From Helopsaltes ochotensis (Eukaryota; Chordata; Aves; Passeriformes; Locustellidae): DNA of 64,000 bases. The notes below the pieces were generated by a model, which did not search any database, was not told where the DNA came from, and worked only from the letters and a program-made list of their open reading frames with translations. Every line of letters starts with the position of its first letter. Positions within the stretch are counted from its first letter, which is position 1. The position numbers and the translations under genes are program-made. The stretch is taken from the NCBI GenBank assembly GCA_013400155.1, contig VXBM01000778.1:182904-246903 (forward strand), given 5' to 3'. This document shows positions 41,701 to 52,390 of this stretch, one piece after another.

Positions 41701-43748
41701 TACAAATGCAAGCTAAAAATAGGGAGTTCTATATATGTCTAACCTTGACACACAGCACAGTATTTTTAATCTCAACTTGATATATGGAGTAGAGTTCTCC
41801 TAATGCTCAAGGCAGGAACTGGCAATAATTAATGGCTGATCAATTTACAAAAGTAACTGTAGATCAAGTGGCTGAGTGTCACATTTTAACAACTGTAGAG
41901 ACAAAGGCTTGTTAGATCACAAGAACTGGAAACAACAAGCACGTGCTTTGTTTTCTTCTCCACTCAGCTGCTTTAGGATGTGATTAAAATTACGTCAAAG
42001 TGACGTGAGAGGCTTATCCTTCCTCCCACATTTTCTCCTAGCACATTTCTGTCTTCTTCCTTGTGCCTAAACCAATGCTGAAGGGGGACAGGGTCAGTGC
42101 TGTGGCTGACTGTGAAATCAGTCAATGAATATCAATAGTAGCAGGAAAAAACCCCCTAGAGTCACTGAGAGCTGGCATATTCTATCTGAAAGCAGCTCAG
42201 ATCAGCAAGAGCCAACTGTGAAATTACACCATAGCTATATGTGGTGTTAGGCAAATCCCTTTACTCATAAATTAAATCAGAAAATAAAACATTAGATTAG
42301 GTGGGATTAGGGGTAGGTCACCAGTGTACCAATAAATGTGGATTTAACATGGTAAATGTGCTAACCAGCTTTCTTTCAAGTTAAGTATAGGAATTCTTGA
42401 GCTTCTTTGTGGAAAGGTTTAAATGGAAGCAATGGAAAATGTATCCAAGGCAGCAAACTGCAAGTCTCAATGGAATATAAGTTATATGGTCAGATGGTCA
42501 TTCCTCAAGATTGCCTGCAAATGCAGAACCTTTAAGAGGATTTCTTAATTGAGTTATATGTGCATTATAATAAGAAGAAAGCTTCTGGAAGAGGAAAAAG
42601 ATCCCTCACATGGCTCTGAGGGAGCAGAGTGCACATAGTGCCACAGCACTGCACAAGCTGGAGAGGCTGACTAGATTTCAAAGCAAGGAAGTGCTGTTTG
42701 ATCTTACTGTATCCAGAAAGACAAGATTGTTCCCTACAGACTTCATAAATAACGAAGATGCTATAAAAAAATTCCATTTTTGAACTGTCAGTTTCTCCTC
42801 CAATAGAAGCCGTCCATCAATACTTTAAATAGTTTTATAATAGTTTTATAAATACCTTTAATAGTTTTATAATTAAGCCTCAACAAAATGAATTTGAGCT
42901 TCCAAGATATTTTGAACATATTAAATATTTGAAATTACTATTTCATAGAAGTGCAAATGTAGTTTTTAAACCATTATTTTACCTGATAAGAATGGAAAAA
43001 TATTCCAAATCCTAAGGACAAAACAGCTAACTAATTTGGACTTCTATGTGCCTACTGTTATTATTCAGGGTCAAAACTTAATAAATAAAACACAGATGGA
43101 ATCTATTAATTATCTTGGTACACCAGATAAAATTATTATGCTGTGGCTTCATACATCCATGGATATCCTGGCCAAAGGCTGATTTCTTAACAGACATTGC
43201 ATATATAACAATTTCAGTAGGAATTCACACTTTTTATTTAGGTATTTAGAGTGCAAAAAATTGGCTTAACCATTTAGAGCATTAATATTGATTGCTTAAG
43301 CCGTCCAGACCTCACCAGTCAGGAGACTTGCTGATGGGATAGGTGATTAGCTTTAAAAGCAATACTCACAGTGAAGACTTTCTCGGGCTGACCACGAGCA
43401 CGCATGTTTGTGTCATGAATTTGCTTGAGTATCATCCAAGCTTCATCATGTTTTCCAACCTAAATGTTAGAACAAAACATTTAAGTGCAACATATCTGCA
43501 AATTAAGTTACTCATTAAAGTCCCTGAACGATCTAAATGCCTGTTTGGTAGAGGTCATGATATAAAACAGAAATAGTTTTGACTGGAATCTAGAAACCGT
43601 TTGGGAAGTTATACCTCCAGCAGGAACCGTGGGCTTTCCGGCATAAAGGTGAGGGCAACCACAGAAGAGACACAAGGCAGTGCACAGACAATCACAAATA
43701 CTCGCCAGCTGTGGAACTGGTAGGCAGAGCCCATGCTGAAACTCCATC
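20538..43748 (-). CDS. SV2C: SV2C, synaptic vesicle glycoprotein 2C, C-terminal half (nine exons, partial)
   Basis: The CDS joins 43748-43615, 43459-43370, 39076-38966, 36993-36905, 36190-36026, 33313-33180, 31930-31727, 30916-30757 and 20721-20538, read on the minus strand. Every junction has GT-AG signals and the split codons join in frame, giving about 423 residues and a TAA stop. SV2 proteins are 12-segment major-facilitator-like glycoproteins of synaptic vesicles that modulate calcium-triggered release and synaptotagmin trafficking. SV2C is enriched in basal ganglia, and its luminal loop is a known binding site for botulinum neurotoxin A. Visible here are the sugar-porter motif PESPR after segment 6, a luminal pentapeptide-repeat domain, the MDRIGR loop motif, ELYPTDRR after segment 10, and the C terminus TRTQVLM. 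Paralogue choice rests on the segment 8-12 sequence, which fits SV2C better than my recollection of SV2A or SV2B. The first ~300 residues are not in the window. Confidence 0.95.
23485..23580 (+). mobile_element. Possible decayed LTR fragment
   Basis: It shares a 16-base exact match (TTTAACCAATAAGATT) with the LTR-like element at 53077, and weaker similarity continues for about 30 bases. A CTTATAAAA box follows 60-70 bases later, at the spacing expected of CCAAT and TATA boxes in a U3 region. No ends or target duplications were found. Confidence 0.35.
23945..24075 (-). mobile_element. CR1 LINE fragment
   Basis: On the plus strand this reads as antisense CR1: GGTGCAGGGCCCTGCTTTTG, a phrase equivalent to the family's 'cacttggccttgttgaacctcat', then GCCCACATCTCCTGCCTGTC and AAGGTCCTTCTGAGG. 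The order matches the avian CR1 consensus as I recall it. It is diverged, truncated at both ends and non-functional. Confidence 0.75.
30757..30916 (-). CDS. SV2C: SV2C exon, membrane segments 9 and 10
   Basis: This 160-bp exon lies between acceptor TTGCTCCTAG and donor GTATGT. It encodes GSMVLSGISCFFLWFG (segment 9), a short SES loop, segment 10 with NGLTISAWNSLDVITVELY, and PTDRR at the membrane edge. The arginine codon is split across the next intron, which is about 10 kb long (20722-30756). Confidence 0.95.
30917..31726 (-). other. SV2C: SV2C intron between segment 8 and segment 9 exons
   Basis: An 810-bp intron with donor GTAGGG and acceptor TTGCTCCTAG. Nothing else was recognised in it. 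Confidence 0.9.
31727..31930 (-). CDS. SV2C: SV2C exon, end of luminal domain and membrane segment 8
   Basis: This 204-bp exon lies between acceptor TTTCCACAG and donor GTAGGG. It encodes the last pentapeptide repeats (FVDSE, LINCT, with another NCT site), a TGCQISFDDDYSAYW boundary, hydrophobic segment 8, and the MFS loop motif MDRIGRLTML. It ends in a split glycine codon. It is the longest exon of the set. Confidence 0.95.
31931..33179 (-). other. SV2C: SV2C intron within the luminal domain
   Basis: A 1.25-kb intron with donor GTATGA and acceptor TTTCCACAG. It splits an aspartate codon between pentapeptide repeats. No repeats or genes were recognised. Confidence 0.9.
33180..33313 (-). CDS. 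SV2C: SV2C exon, luminal pentapeptide-repeat core
   Basis: This 134-bp exon starts with the last base of the split arginine after acceptor TTGGGCAG and ends with G of a split aspartate before donor GTATGA. It encodes 44 residues with phenylalanine or leucine about every five positions (FEDSL, FKNCV, FEDIT, FRNCT, FVNTT), the signature of a right-handed quadrilateral beta-helix of pentapeptide repeats. NCT and NTT are potential N-glycosylation sites. In SV2C this domain is the region known to bind botulinum neurotoxin A. Confidence 0.94.
33314..36025 (-). other. SV2C: SV2C intron within the luminal domain
   Basis: A 2.7-kb intron with donor GTTTAG and acceptor TTGGGCAG. It holds A- or T-runs near 33730 and 33990 and a short CTA triplet run at about 35257-35271. 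Nothing else was recognised. Confidence 0.88.
36026..36190 (-). CDS. SV2C: SV2C exon, segment 7 end and start of luminal domain
   Basis: This 165-bp exon starts with C, completing the split glycine, after acceptor TTTTTCACAG, and ends with AG of a split arginine. It encodes YYGLSVWFPDVIKHLQSDEY, then the first part of the large luminal loop, which includes a potential N-glycosylation site (NFT) and ends EYIND. The donor, GTTTAG, is weak compared with the others in this gene. If unspliced, the frame would continue for roughly 25 codons into the intron and stop. Confidence 0.92.
36191..36904 (-). other. SV2C: SV2C intron in membrane segment 7
   Basis: A 714-bp intron with donor GTAAGA and acceptor TTTTTCACAG, splitting a glycine codon. 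Nothing else was recognised. Confidence 0.9.
36905..36993 (-). CDS. SV2C: SV2C exon, entry into membrane segment 7
   Basis: This 89-bp exon starts in phase 0 after GATTTACAG and ends with GG of a split glycine codon before donor GTAAGA. It encodes IWLTFMRCFNYPVKDNTIKL followed by the hydrophobic start of segment 7 (TAVWFTLSF). Confidence 0.93.
37125..37225 (-). mobile_element. Old CR1 LINE fragment
   Basis: The plus strand reads as antisense CR1: CTGGCCACACTTCTTTTGAT, then GCTGCCCAGGATGTGATTTG, CTTTCTCAGATGCAAG and AACACATTTATAGTCTCAT. This matches the order of the CR1 consensus around 'gcccaggatgccattggccttct...gcacactgctggctcat'. It is heavily diverged, so probably older than the copy at 24 kb. 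Confidence 0.65.
37553..37979. repeat. (AAGGG)n pentanucleotide repeat with 364-N gap
   Basis: GGGAA units fill 37553-37568, then N from 37569 to 37932, then GGGAA units again from 37933 to 37977. The gap almost certainly hides more of the same repeat. It lies in the SV2C intron 36994-38965, so the sense transcript carries (CCCTT)n and the opposite strand is G-rich. Apparent open frames across the gap mean nothing. Confidence 0.95.
38966..39076 (-). CDS. SV2C: SV2C exon, central cytoplasmic loop part 2
   Basis: This 111-bp, 37-codon exon is phase 0 at both ends. The acceptor is TTCCTAG and the donor is a full-consensus GTAAGT. It encodes the rest of the cytoplasmic loop, starting VTRIKTPKQIDELIEIESDT and ending RIRTELYG. 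The acidic stretch followed by arginines is characteristic of SV2 proteins. Confidence 0.94.
39077..43369 (-). other. SV2C: SV2C intron in the cytoplasmic loop
   Basis: A 4.3-kb intron with donor GTGAGT and acceptor TTCCTAG. It contains a local triplication of AATAGTTTTATAA (42828-42873). Otherwise it is AT-rich with nothing recognised. Confidence 0.88.
42828..42873. repeat. Short tandem motif TAGTTTTATAA x3
   Basis: Three near-identical copies of TAGTTTTATAA start at about 42830, 42841 and 42862, the last after a short spacer. It looks like ordinary slippage. Confidence 0.8.
43370..43459 (-). CDS. SV2C: SV2C exon, central cytoplasmic loop part 1
   Basis: This 90-bp, 30-codon exon is phase 0 at both ends. 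The acceptor is AACATTTAG and the donor is GTGAGT. It encodes VGKHDEAWMILKQIHDTNMR and then a segment ending PEKVFT, the start of the cytoplasmic loop between the two six-segment bundles. It is separated from the preceding exon by an intron of only 155 bp, the shortest in the window. Confidence 0.94.
43615..43748 (-). CDS. SV2C: SV2C exon, end of first six-segment bundle (likely human exon 5)
   Basis: This 134-bp exon follows an acceptor reading CTTCCACAG and ends at donor GTATAA. It starts in phase 1: two bases complete a glycine codon begun in an upstream exon outside the window. It encodes 44 residues beginning WSFSMGSAYQFHSWR, then membrane segment 6 and the PESPRFLLE motif typical of sugar-porter-type transporters. 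Exon numbering follows the 13-exon mammalian gene, from memory. Confidence 0.93.
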
Positions 43749-45527
43749 CTGTGGAAGTAGAAATTCACAAAATGTAGACAAATAAGGAGTATTATGCGTA
43801 TTATCCTATATATGCTGCTTCTTGGAGATGCAAAATGATACCATATTTAAATGAAGCCTGACTATTATATTTCCACAAATATTGGTCATCTAAAAAATAG
43901 TTTTACACTATGACTTTCAGCTTCTTGCATGTGACTAGTTGTGAGGGAAAGTGGTTGTATTATGGATGAAAGACTTTCTCATGCAGGGATGAAGAAGCTT
44001 TTTTCAATTCTCTTAGCAAAATCTATATTAAAGTAGTTATGTGAACCAAACAGGGACATCATTATCATGAGAGAGAATATATATACAAATAAATAGTTTT
44101 CTATGAACAATGGAAGTGGAGAGACTTAAAAATCTACATACAAATTAAATATTTTATGGAATTGCATAGCTTTCCTTAACATTAACTTTTTCTACAAAGT
44201 TGATTTTAAGACTCTTAGTAATAATCACCCATGTGGAACTGGAGGGCAGGTAGTTCAGCTTTTTAATAAATATCTGGTTGGTTGGTATATTATGACTGGA
44301 TTATTAAAATGTTATTATTGTAAGAAAGCTAAGAATTTATCTAAAGAAAGAGAAAGGTATTATTTGGGTAACTACCTCGTCTTTTATTCTGGCTTCAGTA
44401 CAGCAGAAATTTTCAAGTAAAATTTTCAAGGATAACTTATTAAAAAGTGAGTGGAAGACAAGAATAATAGTAAAGGACAGAAGAGGTTATTGAAAGGTTA
44501 CTGAAATCTTGGGTAATGAAAGAACTGATGTAGTGGGTTAATCTATTATTTGCTACCTGACTTTTCTAGGTAAAAGATTTAGTGAATTAAATCTGTCTGA
44601 ATGTTAGTAAAAAACTGGTAGGGCAGAGCACCAAACGGCCTGTTAAATAGTTCTCCAAAGGAGGTATTTACATGGGAAATGTAAAGTGTGTTTTGGATTG
44701 CTGTGGATCATAAATACATTATTGGGAAAAAAATTTCTTTCTCATATTAAAGTACTTATATACTATTGCAGAAAAAATACTGTCAACCCACAATTTATTT
44801 TTATTCTTTATCAATGGTTTGGTGAAACATCTTGATCAGCAGATGTGGGAATGTGTTTATTTCTGGTCTCCTACAAACTTCCAATGTTTCTGAAATCATA
44901 TCAGTTTGCTCTACAGCCATGTAGCACTGCATGTTTACCTCAGAGAGAAAGGGATAAAATCAGTAAGAGTATTGACAATGACCTGGGAGTGCCATGTTAC
45001 TTTTTTTCAAGTAAGGCTCCACATAGACATACTTTACTGCTCAAAACATCCTTCCAACTAAACAAGGATGTCTAAAAAATTAATGTTAAATTTTATTACA
45101 AAGTAAAACCTGGAATTAAAATTTACATATAAGCATGTAAACAAAACAAAACAAAGTCATAAAAGTGTATTAGAATTCATTCTTTATTGATTTTTGGAAA
45201 ATGTTACCATTTGACTGTATGGAATTTCAAGACTTAAATAGTATGGGTGGATTTTACATCTAAATTGTGAAGGGAAAGAAGTAAAGAAAAGTTTACAGTG
45301 TGTTAATGAAGCAATTAGAGACTGTGGGAATTCAGCTAGTTGGGATGGACAGTGTCCTGGCCTCAACTGATTGTCCAGGAGGCATCAACTTGAAGCCCTG
45401 GGAAATGGGAGTATAGGCAGGGAAACTTAAGTTCAGGTTATGGCGAGAAGAGAGGGATCATGGGAATTGTTATGCAGATTAGGCTGTTACCTATAAGGTT
45501 ATGTGTTGATAATTATTCAGTTGCTTT

Positions 45528-45889
45528 TCATATATGGTTACGTTGTTGTTCATAGGTTCTTTGTTCTGTTCCCAAGGTTATATAATGTCCTGTTCCCTGT
45601 AATATTTGTCTTCTGTTGGCTGCCCATCCCAGGGCTTCATCCCCTGGGGCTACTGTGTACAGATCCTGTTTTTTGTAAACTGCCTTAATAAATGGCTTTT
45701 TGGGCAACCACACTCGTACCCACTCCTTTCACTTCACCGGTAGCAGCGATGGACCCCTGCCGATGGCCGTCTTGGTTAAGCCAGCAACCTGTGAAACTCC
45801 CAGGGAGCCCAGATGGTCAGACCCCTCCGAGTTTCCTTGGGAATCTGCCCTGATGGCGTCTTGATAGAGAGAGGCACCCTTGATCCAGT
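45528..45889 (-). mobile_element. ERV leader and short coding remnant
   Basis: This directly follows the LTR on the minus strand. A leader of about 170 bases comes first, then a stop-free stretch of about 60 codons (45713-45528) with protein-like composition (for example VAPGDEALGWAANRR), ending in a stop. Position suggests retroviral gag, but I do not recognise the family. No pol or env follows. The lower boundary of the element, somewhere in 45370-45528, is unclear. It is a broken remnant. Confidence 0.5.
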
Positions 45890-46363
45890 TGTGGGAATAG
45901 GAATTTTAATAATGCATTAATAACAAACATTAAGACGTAGATGGTATAAGAGCAAACTGGAACAAGGCAGTAACAAGGGGCCAAAAAGCCGCAGGCCAGG
46001 GTCAGACAGGGGTATTTATACATCCCAGTGTCGGAGGGGAGTTAAGGTGAGGTCTGAGGGAAGGGTTCAATTGGGCAGAACAATTAAGAATATTATAATT
46101 CCTGCACCAAAGGCAACCCATGGTAACACAAAGAACGAGGAACCTCCTAGTATCCATTTGCATAGAGAGCATGTTGCAGTTAAAAAAGGCCTCTTGCTGT
46201 TGCAGTTAAAATAGGCCTTCCAAGGGAATTACTCCAGGGTTTTCCTCTTCATTGGGAAAACTGCTATCTACAGACCTAACTTTATTGCCAGATTGTGATT
46301 AAGTCTCCAACCCTGAGGCAGGATGAACCCTCTTCCTCAAGTCAGGTCTGCCGGGTCATGACA
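45890..46363 (-). mobile_element. Endogenous retrovirus LTR
   Basis: Read on the minus strand, this 474-bp block begins TGTCATGACCCGG and ends TTCCCACA, the TG...CA ends expected of an LTR. A TATAAATA box (complement at 46013-46020) and an ATTAAA polyadenylation signal (45905-45910) are in the right order. Two bases past the end is TGGATCAAGGG, positioned like a tRNA primer-binding site; I could not match it to a tRNA. No second LTR or target duplication was found, so the copy appears truncated. Confidence 0.65.
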
Positions 46364-49300
46364 AGAGACCACACCTCTATTTTGAATATTGTGTAAATAT
46401 TGTCTAATTAATTGTCTAATTATTTTTTTTCTAATAATTAGAATCATATTCTTCATTACATAACTTGAAGTATAGAATAAAATCACCTGATGTGGAGTTT
46501 TTTGGTGAAGTTAATTTCTGGTCTGCTTGGTGAGTTGATCTGAATCTCTGGGCAGCTGTGCACCTGCTAGTGCTGCAGGGAAGGCTGCACAAGATGGGAG
46601 TTTTCATCTTTCAGAATGTTCAGTATCAGTCAAGGTACTGGCTTTTGTTACTAGAAGCTGTTCCAGAAATACACGAAGCCACTGATATAGCTAGGCAATC
46701 TGCCTTCCACAGCTCCATTTTATGTTTTATGAGATTGAGCTGTACAAAGGGCAGTTCTGCAGTAAATGAAATCAACCTGGCTTTATATCTGTTATAAAGC
46801 AACAGCAATATCTTATGCTCTGTAGCCAGTCCTGGAAAATGCTCTTGGTAATCTATTTTTAGTTGCCATTTATTAATATAAGTGAACCAAACTACACTTA
46901 ATTAAAAGCAATAAATGCAATGTTCATTCTGCTGTCATTGTGACAACCTACAAAACATCTTCTTTACTCCTCAAAATACCTGAGGGACATGTCAAGTGAA
47001 ATGTTCATAATAGTTTTTATTGCTTTTGTTCCATCTTTTTCACTATGTTCTGTATTAGCTGCTGCAATTTATCTTGTGATTTAATGTATCTGCTGAGTTA
47101 ATGATAAAGAGTAATGTCAGGATTATAAAAAGCAATTTGTAGAAAAAAACGTGGAGCTGCAACAGAGCTTTCTGGAGGTTGTTCCTCACATCTATTCCAG
47201 CACCAGCACTAGATCAGCAAAACAAACCTGTATTCCAAATGCACAGCAAGTTTGGATTTATTTTTATATTTAACACATCCTTTTTCCCCAGGTCATGAGT
47301 TAATCTGGATAATGGAGCCATTAGAGCAGCTCTGAATTTAGCTCACAAAGTGGCTTTCATTCCTTTTGTACGCAAGTCTTGAAAGTAAATGAAATTGTGT
47401 TTTTGGCTGTAAGTCAATCTCCTTCTCCCCTGATTTATGGCAAAATAGCAAAGGCACAGCAGAACTTCATGGATGCATTCAGTGCACTGCTCAGCAACTG
47501 GAGCCGACCTTCACCCTTGGTCCCTGGCTGTGCTGCATTCAAGAGTCATTAATCTTGAGAACGGGGGCAAGTCCCAATGTTTTATGAATTGCAAAACATT
47601 TGACCCAAATGCATCTTGGGAGTAATGTACAGTGGAGCAACCCAAAACCTGTGATGGCTGAACCTGAAGCTGCGTCAGGAACTTGCTAAATACCACTCTC
47701 CTGCTTTCCTGGCTGCTGGAAAAGGCCAAGTGAATCACAGATATGGCAATTACTGATCACAGAAACACAGGAGCACACAGTGGAGCAAAATAAAAATGTA
47801 CAAGATGCTAACCTGTATCTAATCACCAATTTATGAGTTGAGCACCATGTCAACAAAATCTTGTCTCACAAAACAGCATACCATCAGCTCCGTAATACTA
47901 ATATATCAAAAAGCATACTATAAAATTCTTGCTCCAAATGAGAGAAAATATAATTTTTCAGAGACTTTCTAAATATATATAGAGGGAAACCTGTCCACAT
48001 TAAGATGAATTTTATGAAGGCATAATACAGCAAGTATCTTCATGCACAAGGGTCCTCTCCTACAGTAGATATGTTACTACAGAGCAGATCTATGGGGATG
48101 GTTTTCTTAACTTTCCACAATAAGGGTTGCAAGGAACATGATAGATCTCTACAAATGCATACATGTTACCCTAAATTGCAATGTAGGCAATGAAAACCAT
48201 GGGTGTCCACAGCCTCTGTGTAAATACTGGCTGGCAAGGAGACAGCATTTTTTTACCCCAGAGGAATAAAGTTGTGAACACCTTTCTAAGACGCTAAGGT
48301 TGGTAAAGAAAATCCAACCAAATGTAGTTACTTTTTGGCATGGTTAGCTAAAGACTGAGCATTTTAACAATTTTTTTTAGTCATTCAGTATGAATAAGAG
48401 GAACTAGTTTCATGGCAGTGTCTTAAACTGCCAAAATCTGATTTTTCATAGATTTCTGTCTTTTAGTAGATCAAATGAGGGAGTAGATGCAGAAACATAC
48501 TTAAAAATTACAGATGGGTAAGAAAGAGAACCAAGGCACTTACAGTAATTAATAGACTTCGCAGATTCTTCCAAAGAATAATTTACATTATTTTATAGCT
48601 TTTCGTATTTCTGTTTTACCACACAACTTTGGGTCAGAAGTTATTTTTCTAGCCTTCATTCTCAATGTTTGAAGTATTTACGTTAACTAAGAAGCGTGAT
48701 TGCTCTAAATTGTCACTTGGTGGCACTGTTACCGTACTCAATACAAATAAAGCTTAAAACTATTGCAGAAAGACTTTTAACTATCAAGTGCTGCTGTTCT
48801 GTTGAGTATTTCTCCAGTCTAAGCTAAAGCAAAATTATAAGGACTGGAAATATTTTGAGGCCTCCATCACTTAAATATCTTATTATTACACTTACATTTT
48901 TTTCTGCCCTGCCATTACCAAGATTAACATCTAGGATTTGAGGCCATATATTGCTACTCATTAGAATAAAGGTGAAACATCACTGGAACTGAAAAAAGGA
49001 AAAGTTTGGTAAGTTATGTAGGTGAGGAGGATCTGCACACATTTTTTACAAAGCTGGATGAAAACCATGATTTTATACAATCGCAGAAATGATGTTTTCA
49101 GAATTCTTCTGTGTTGTATTGTGAAATTCCAGTAGCACAAAGTGGAACACTTGTCTTTTCTGTGATTAAATAATTAATATCACATGGGGAAGGCAGTGTT
49201 ATTTTTAGCCTGTATAGATAGATAGATACTCTACAAACCTAGTCTCAGCAGGTCAGCTGCTGGTAATTTCTGAAGAAGGAATTTGGAAATGAAACGTCTG

Positions 49301-50367
49301 AAATGTGGCAGGCTGTGATGGAGGGAACTTAACAAAGGTGCAAGGTTCTCTAGCTAAATGCAACTAACCCTTGAGGATCACCAGCTCAGTGGAAGAAGAA
49401 TCTAAAAGTGTTCAACAGATGTATTTTGCAAACATATTAGACTCAGAGTTTGGCTGATGACACTTAAAACCGTGATAAGAAGGAGCAAGGTGTTTTCTAA
49501 AGCCACATTTCCTCTGTCACAGAGAAAGGGGTTTGTAAGCACAGACCCAAGTCACTCCTCTGTGCTGGCATTGTCATTTATCTGAAGACCTTTGAAAGAC
49601 ACTCCAGTAGGCAGAATTTTCTATTCAGACAATCCCCAGGACAGCTGCAAGAACTGATCTTGCATATAAAATAATTTTCCCTCAAATACTATCAAACACA
49701 GCCCTGCATAGCAGTGTAGTCCAGGGGTACTACCTCTGATCAGTGTCATCAACAGTCCACTTTTTAAATTTCTCTAATACCTGCTGTAGAACTGCCCTGA
49801 AAAGTTTTACTTTTCATTAAGGAGGAAGTTTGTGTATCCTCATACTTCAGGCAATGATATGGTAGGATATGTACCCAAAATTTGAGGTTTAGTAATGACA
49901 AGTAAGGCTTTCACTTAGTCTTACATATGCTCTGCAGAATACTGACAGAGCTGTAAAGTTTGTTTCCTTGACATGGAAATGCTAGTGTATGAGGCCTGAT
50001 TAAGAAAGGAAGAACCCATAAAAATTAGTTTCAAATCAGAGTATTTAGAAATTCTGGGGTGCAGGTAGATGTGGGGGGAAAGTAAGGGAAATTTGTAAGT
50101 TGTGTGCATGATTTGAAATGGTCTGTCTGAAATCTGACTTTCATTTGGCCCTGACATATGGCTGTATTAAGACGCTGTGACTCACAGTAGTCAACGCAGT
50201 CAGAAGATAATATTTAAAATTAAGAAGAGATGAACAGACGTAATCACATAAGAGAATTAAAGCAGTATACCTATTAAGAGAACTGCAGGTACCCAATAGT
50301 CTGCTCATGTTATCTATCTAATCTTGGCAGATGCTGGAAGTGACAAAGGGTGTCTAATTACTGCTCT

Positions 50368-50439
50368 ATTTATGATTATGATATCAGAATCTCTCTTGCC
50401 TCCCTAGTAGATAAATATTAAAACCTGTAGGGTCTTGAA
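50368..50439 (+). repeat. Inverted-repeat block A (partner 51048-51118)
   Basis: This 72-base block, starting ATTTATGATTATG and ending TAGGGTCTTGAA, matches the reverse complement of 51048-51118 with about five mismatches. Similarity stops abruptly at both ends. Confidence 0.9.
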
Positions 50440-50820
50440 TCTGGCTGTTGCCAGTACTGGGCCTGATGGAAATGGCATGCCTGTATCTTGAGTTGAACAA
50501 AGGAAGCTATTCTTGCGCACCAATTTTCTTTACTGGGAAGGATACTGGGCCAACCAAATAAAACATATTTATGAATATGACAAAATCACTCCTCCATTCA
50601 TATGTTATGAAGTTTAACAGAGCAGAAGAGAAGCTGTACAGAACCAGAGAGCAAGGACTTGCAAACTAAATTGACCATTATAAAATTTCTACGTGTTCAC
50701 CTTATATACTCTCTTTAAGGGGACTATCCCGACTATTCAGAAGTTATTTATAGCTGTTCCAATAGCTCTACCAAACAATGGCAAAAGTGTAAAGAGCATT
50801 GTTGTCTCAAATTTGGAGAA

Positions 50821-51118
50821 AAATTTAGGAGAAAACACTCTGAAATGAGTTCTTCCGCTGAAGAGAAGGGTTCCAGTAATCACTTTTGCCAATGAGAAAT
50901 GAATACCAGTGGGTGAAAGTGAAAAATAAAAGCAAACTGTTTATTTAAAAAACCAAAACCAACAAAAAACAAGCAAACAAAACCTCCAAAACCCCCAAGC
51001 AAACAACAACAAACCCCATAAAACCAACACCCCAAAGGGTGCCTGCTTCAAGACCCTACAAGTTTTAATATTTATCTGCTAGGGAGGCAAGAAGGATTCT
51101 GATTTCATAATCATAAAT
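50821..51118 (-). repeat. Composite inverted copy of blocks A and B
   Basis: Read on the minus strand, this 300-base segment is block A (51118-51048), then a T/G-rich tract (about 51036-50946), then block B (50945-50821). The same three parts occur on the plus strand, but split about 1.95 kb apart: A at 50368-50439 and T/G tract plus B at about 52390-52610. Block B begins AACAGTTTGCTTTT, contains CACCCACTGGTATTCATTTC and ends TTTTCTCCTAAATTT. Confidence 0.85.
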
Positions 51119-51799
51119 TCTGTGCACAAGAAGCAGCTTCTGGTATTTTCAGAATTGTTTTTGCCTCTTCAGCCCTTACTATATGACTGAGAATGTAGGA
51201 TAGCAAGAGCATTCACTTACAGTTCACAGAGCTGGGCAAATTCCATTTTAAACAATGTAAAGTAGCGCTGAAACAAATGTTCACCTCTATAGATAAGTAG
51301 CATGCTAAAAACAAACAAAAAGCCCTTGACTTAATATAGTTTACAGGAAACATTCTGTCCTGAATGGTAGCTGTAGGAATTAGCTGACATCAAAACAGTT
51401 GACAGGAGATGAAGATTTCTCTGTCTCTTAAGTTATCTTGCACAGAGGCATACACGTTGTTTGTTCATTTCAGTTTGTCTCCAAGCCATCACCCTCCATA
51501 ACATCATCCAATTACATGGCAAGTTTTTGGCAATCTGTAGTGTTTTATTGTCGTTTTTTGTATCTATGATGCATCTCTAAAACAGGAACAATAATATTAC
51601 CCAGGTTAAATCTTAACTCAATGCTGTAAAACCTCAGTGACACTGAAGAGGTGTAAAAATAAGATATTAATCAGAGCCAAAATATAGATAGTTTCAGAAG
51701 AACTGAACTGTTAAAATCCATAAAGAAAGGCATTGACATGAAATGCAAAGCCATTGTCCCATAAGAGGAGCAAGAAAAGATAAACATCACGTCTTGTGG

Positions 51800-52390
51800 T
51801 GATTTTATGATGATCATTTATTCCCTAATCATCTGCTTTATGCCCCGGAATGGCTGCTGTAGCTTTAAGGTGGCCCCAGGGGTGGGGCCAGGAGCCTTGA
51901 GTTTTTGTGGGGTTTGGTTCAAACCCTCACTTTGGGTGTCCTGTGGGCTGGGATGCCGAATTGTTACTTTCGTTGGATTAATATTTTGCTAGCTTGAAGG
52001 AAGAAGGCTTTTTATTTTTTTCCTAGCCTGGAGGTTGTACTGGGAATCCTCTCAGCAGCTTGCGCCTTTTCTTTTTTGGCCTTTTTTTTCTTTTCTTTCC
52101 CTTTCCCTTGAACTGTTTCTGCTTGAACTGAAGCTGAACCAACAGGAGAAAGGGCATTAAAATGTGCCAATTTTGCCTGCTGCAAGGAGGACACTAACAC
52201 CAGAAATGCCCCCTTCTATTCTGCCCGAGCAGCTGCAAAAACTCCTGTTCCTCCCTTTCCCTGAAACAAAGAGGGCAGCCACCACCTTTGCCTCCTGGCC
52301 ACACGGTCTGGTGGAGGGTAGGCTTAAGGTTTTCAAATTTCAGTATCTAGCATTTATTCAGCCCTTTTCTGGGCCTTCTGGGAGCCCTTT
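51800..52390 (-). mobile_element. Possible retroelement-derived segment
   Basis: This GC-richer insert has sharp compositional borders in AT-rich DNA. On the minus strand 52200-52012 is a stop-free stretch rich in lysine (KGKEKKKKAKKEK) after a polar start. Basic, low-complexity coding remnants of this type occur in retroelements, but I recognise no domain, and the lysine run comes from an A/G-rich tract. It sits inside the inverted-repeat structure between blocks A and B. Confidence 0.3.

Noticed and set aside
45480..45720. A plus-strand LTR reading, with TATATAA near 45579 and AATAAA near 45686
   Set aside because: The minus strand explains the region better: LTR, primer-site-like sequence, leader and a stop-free coding remnant in order. 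The plus-strand signals are probably chance.
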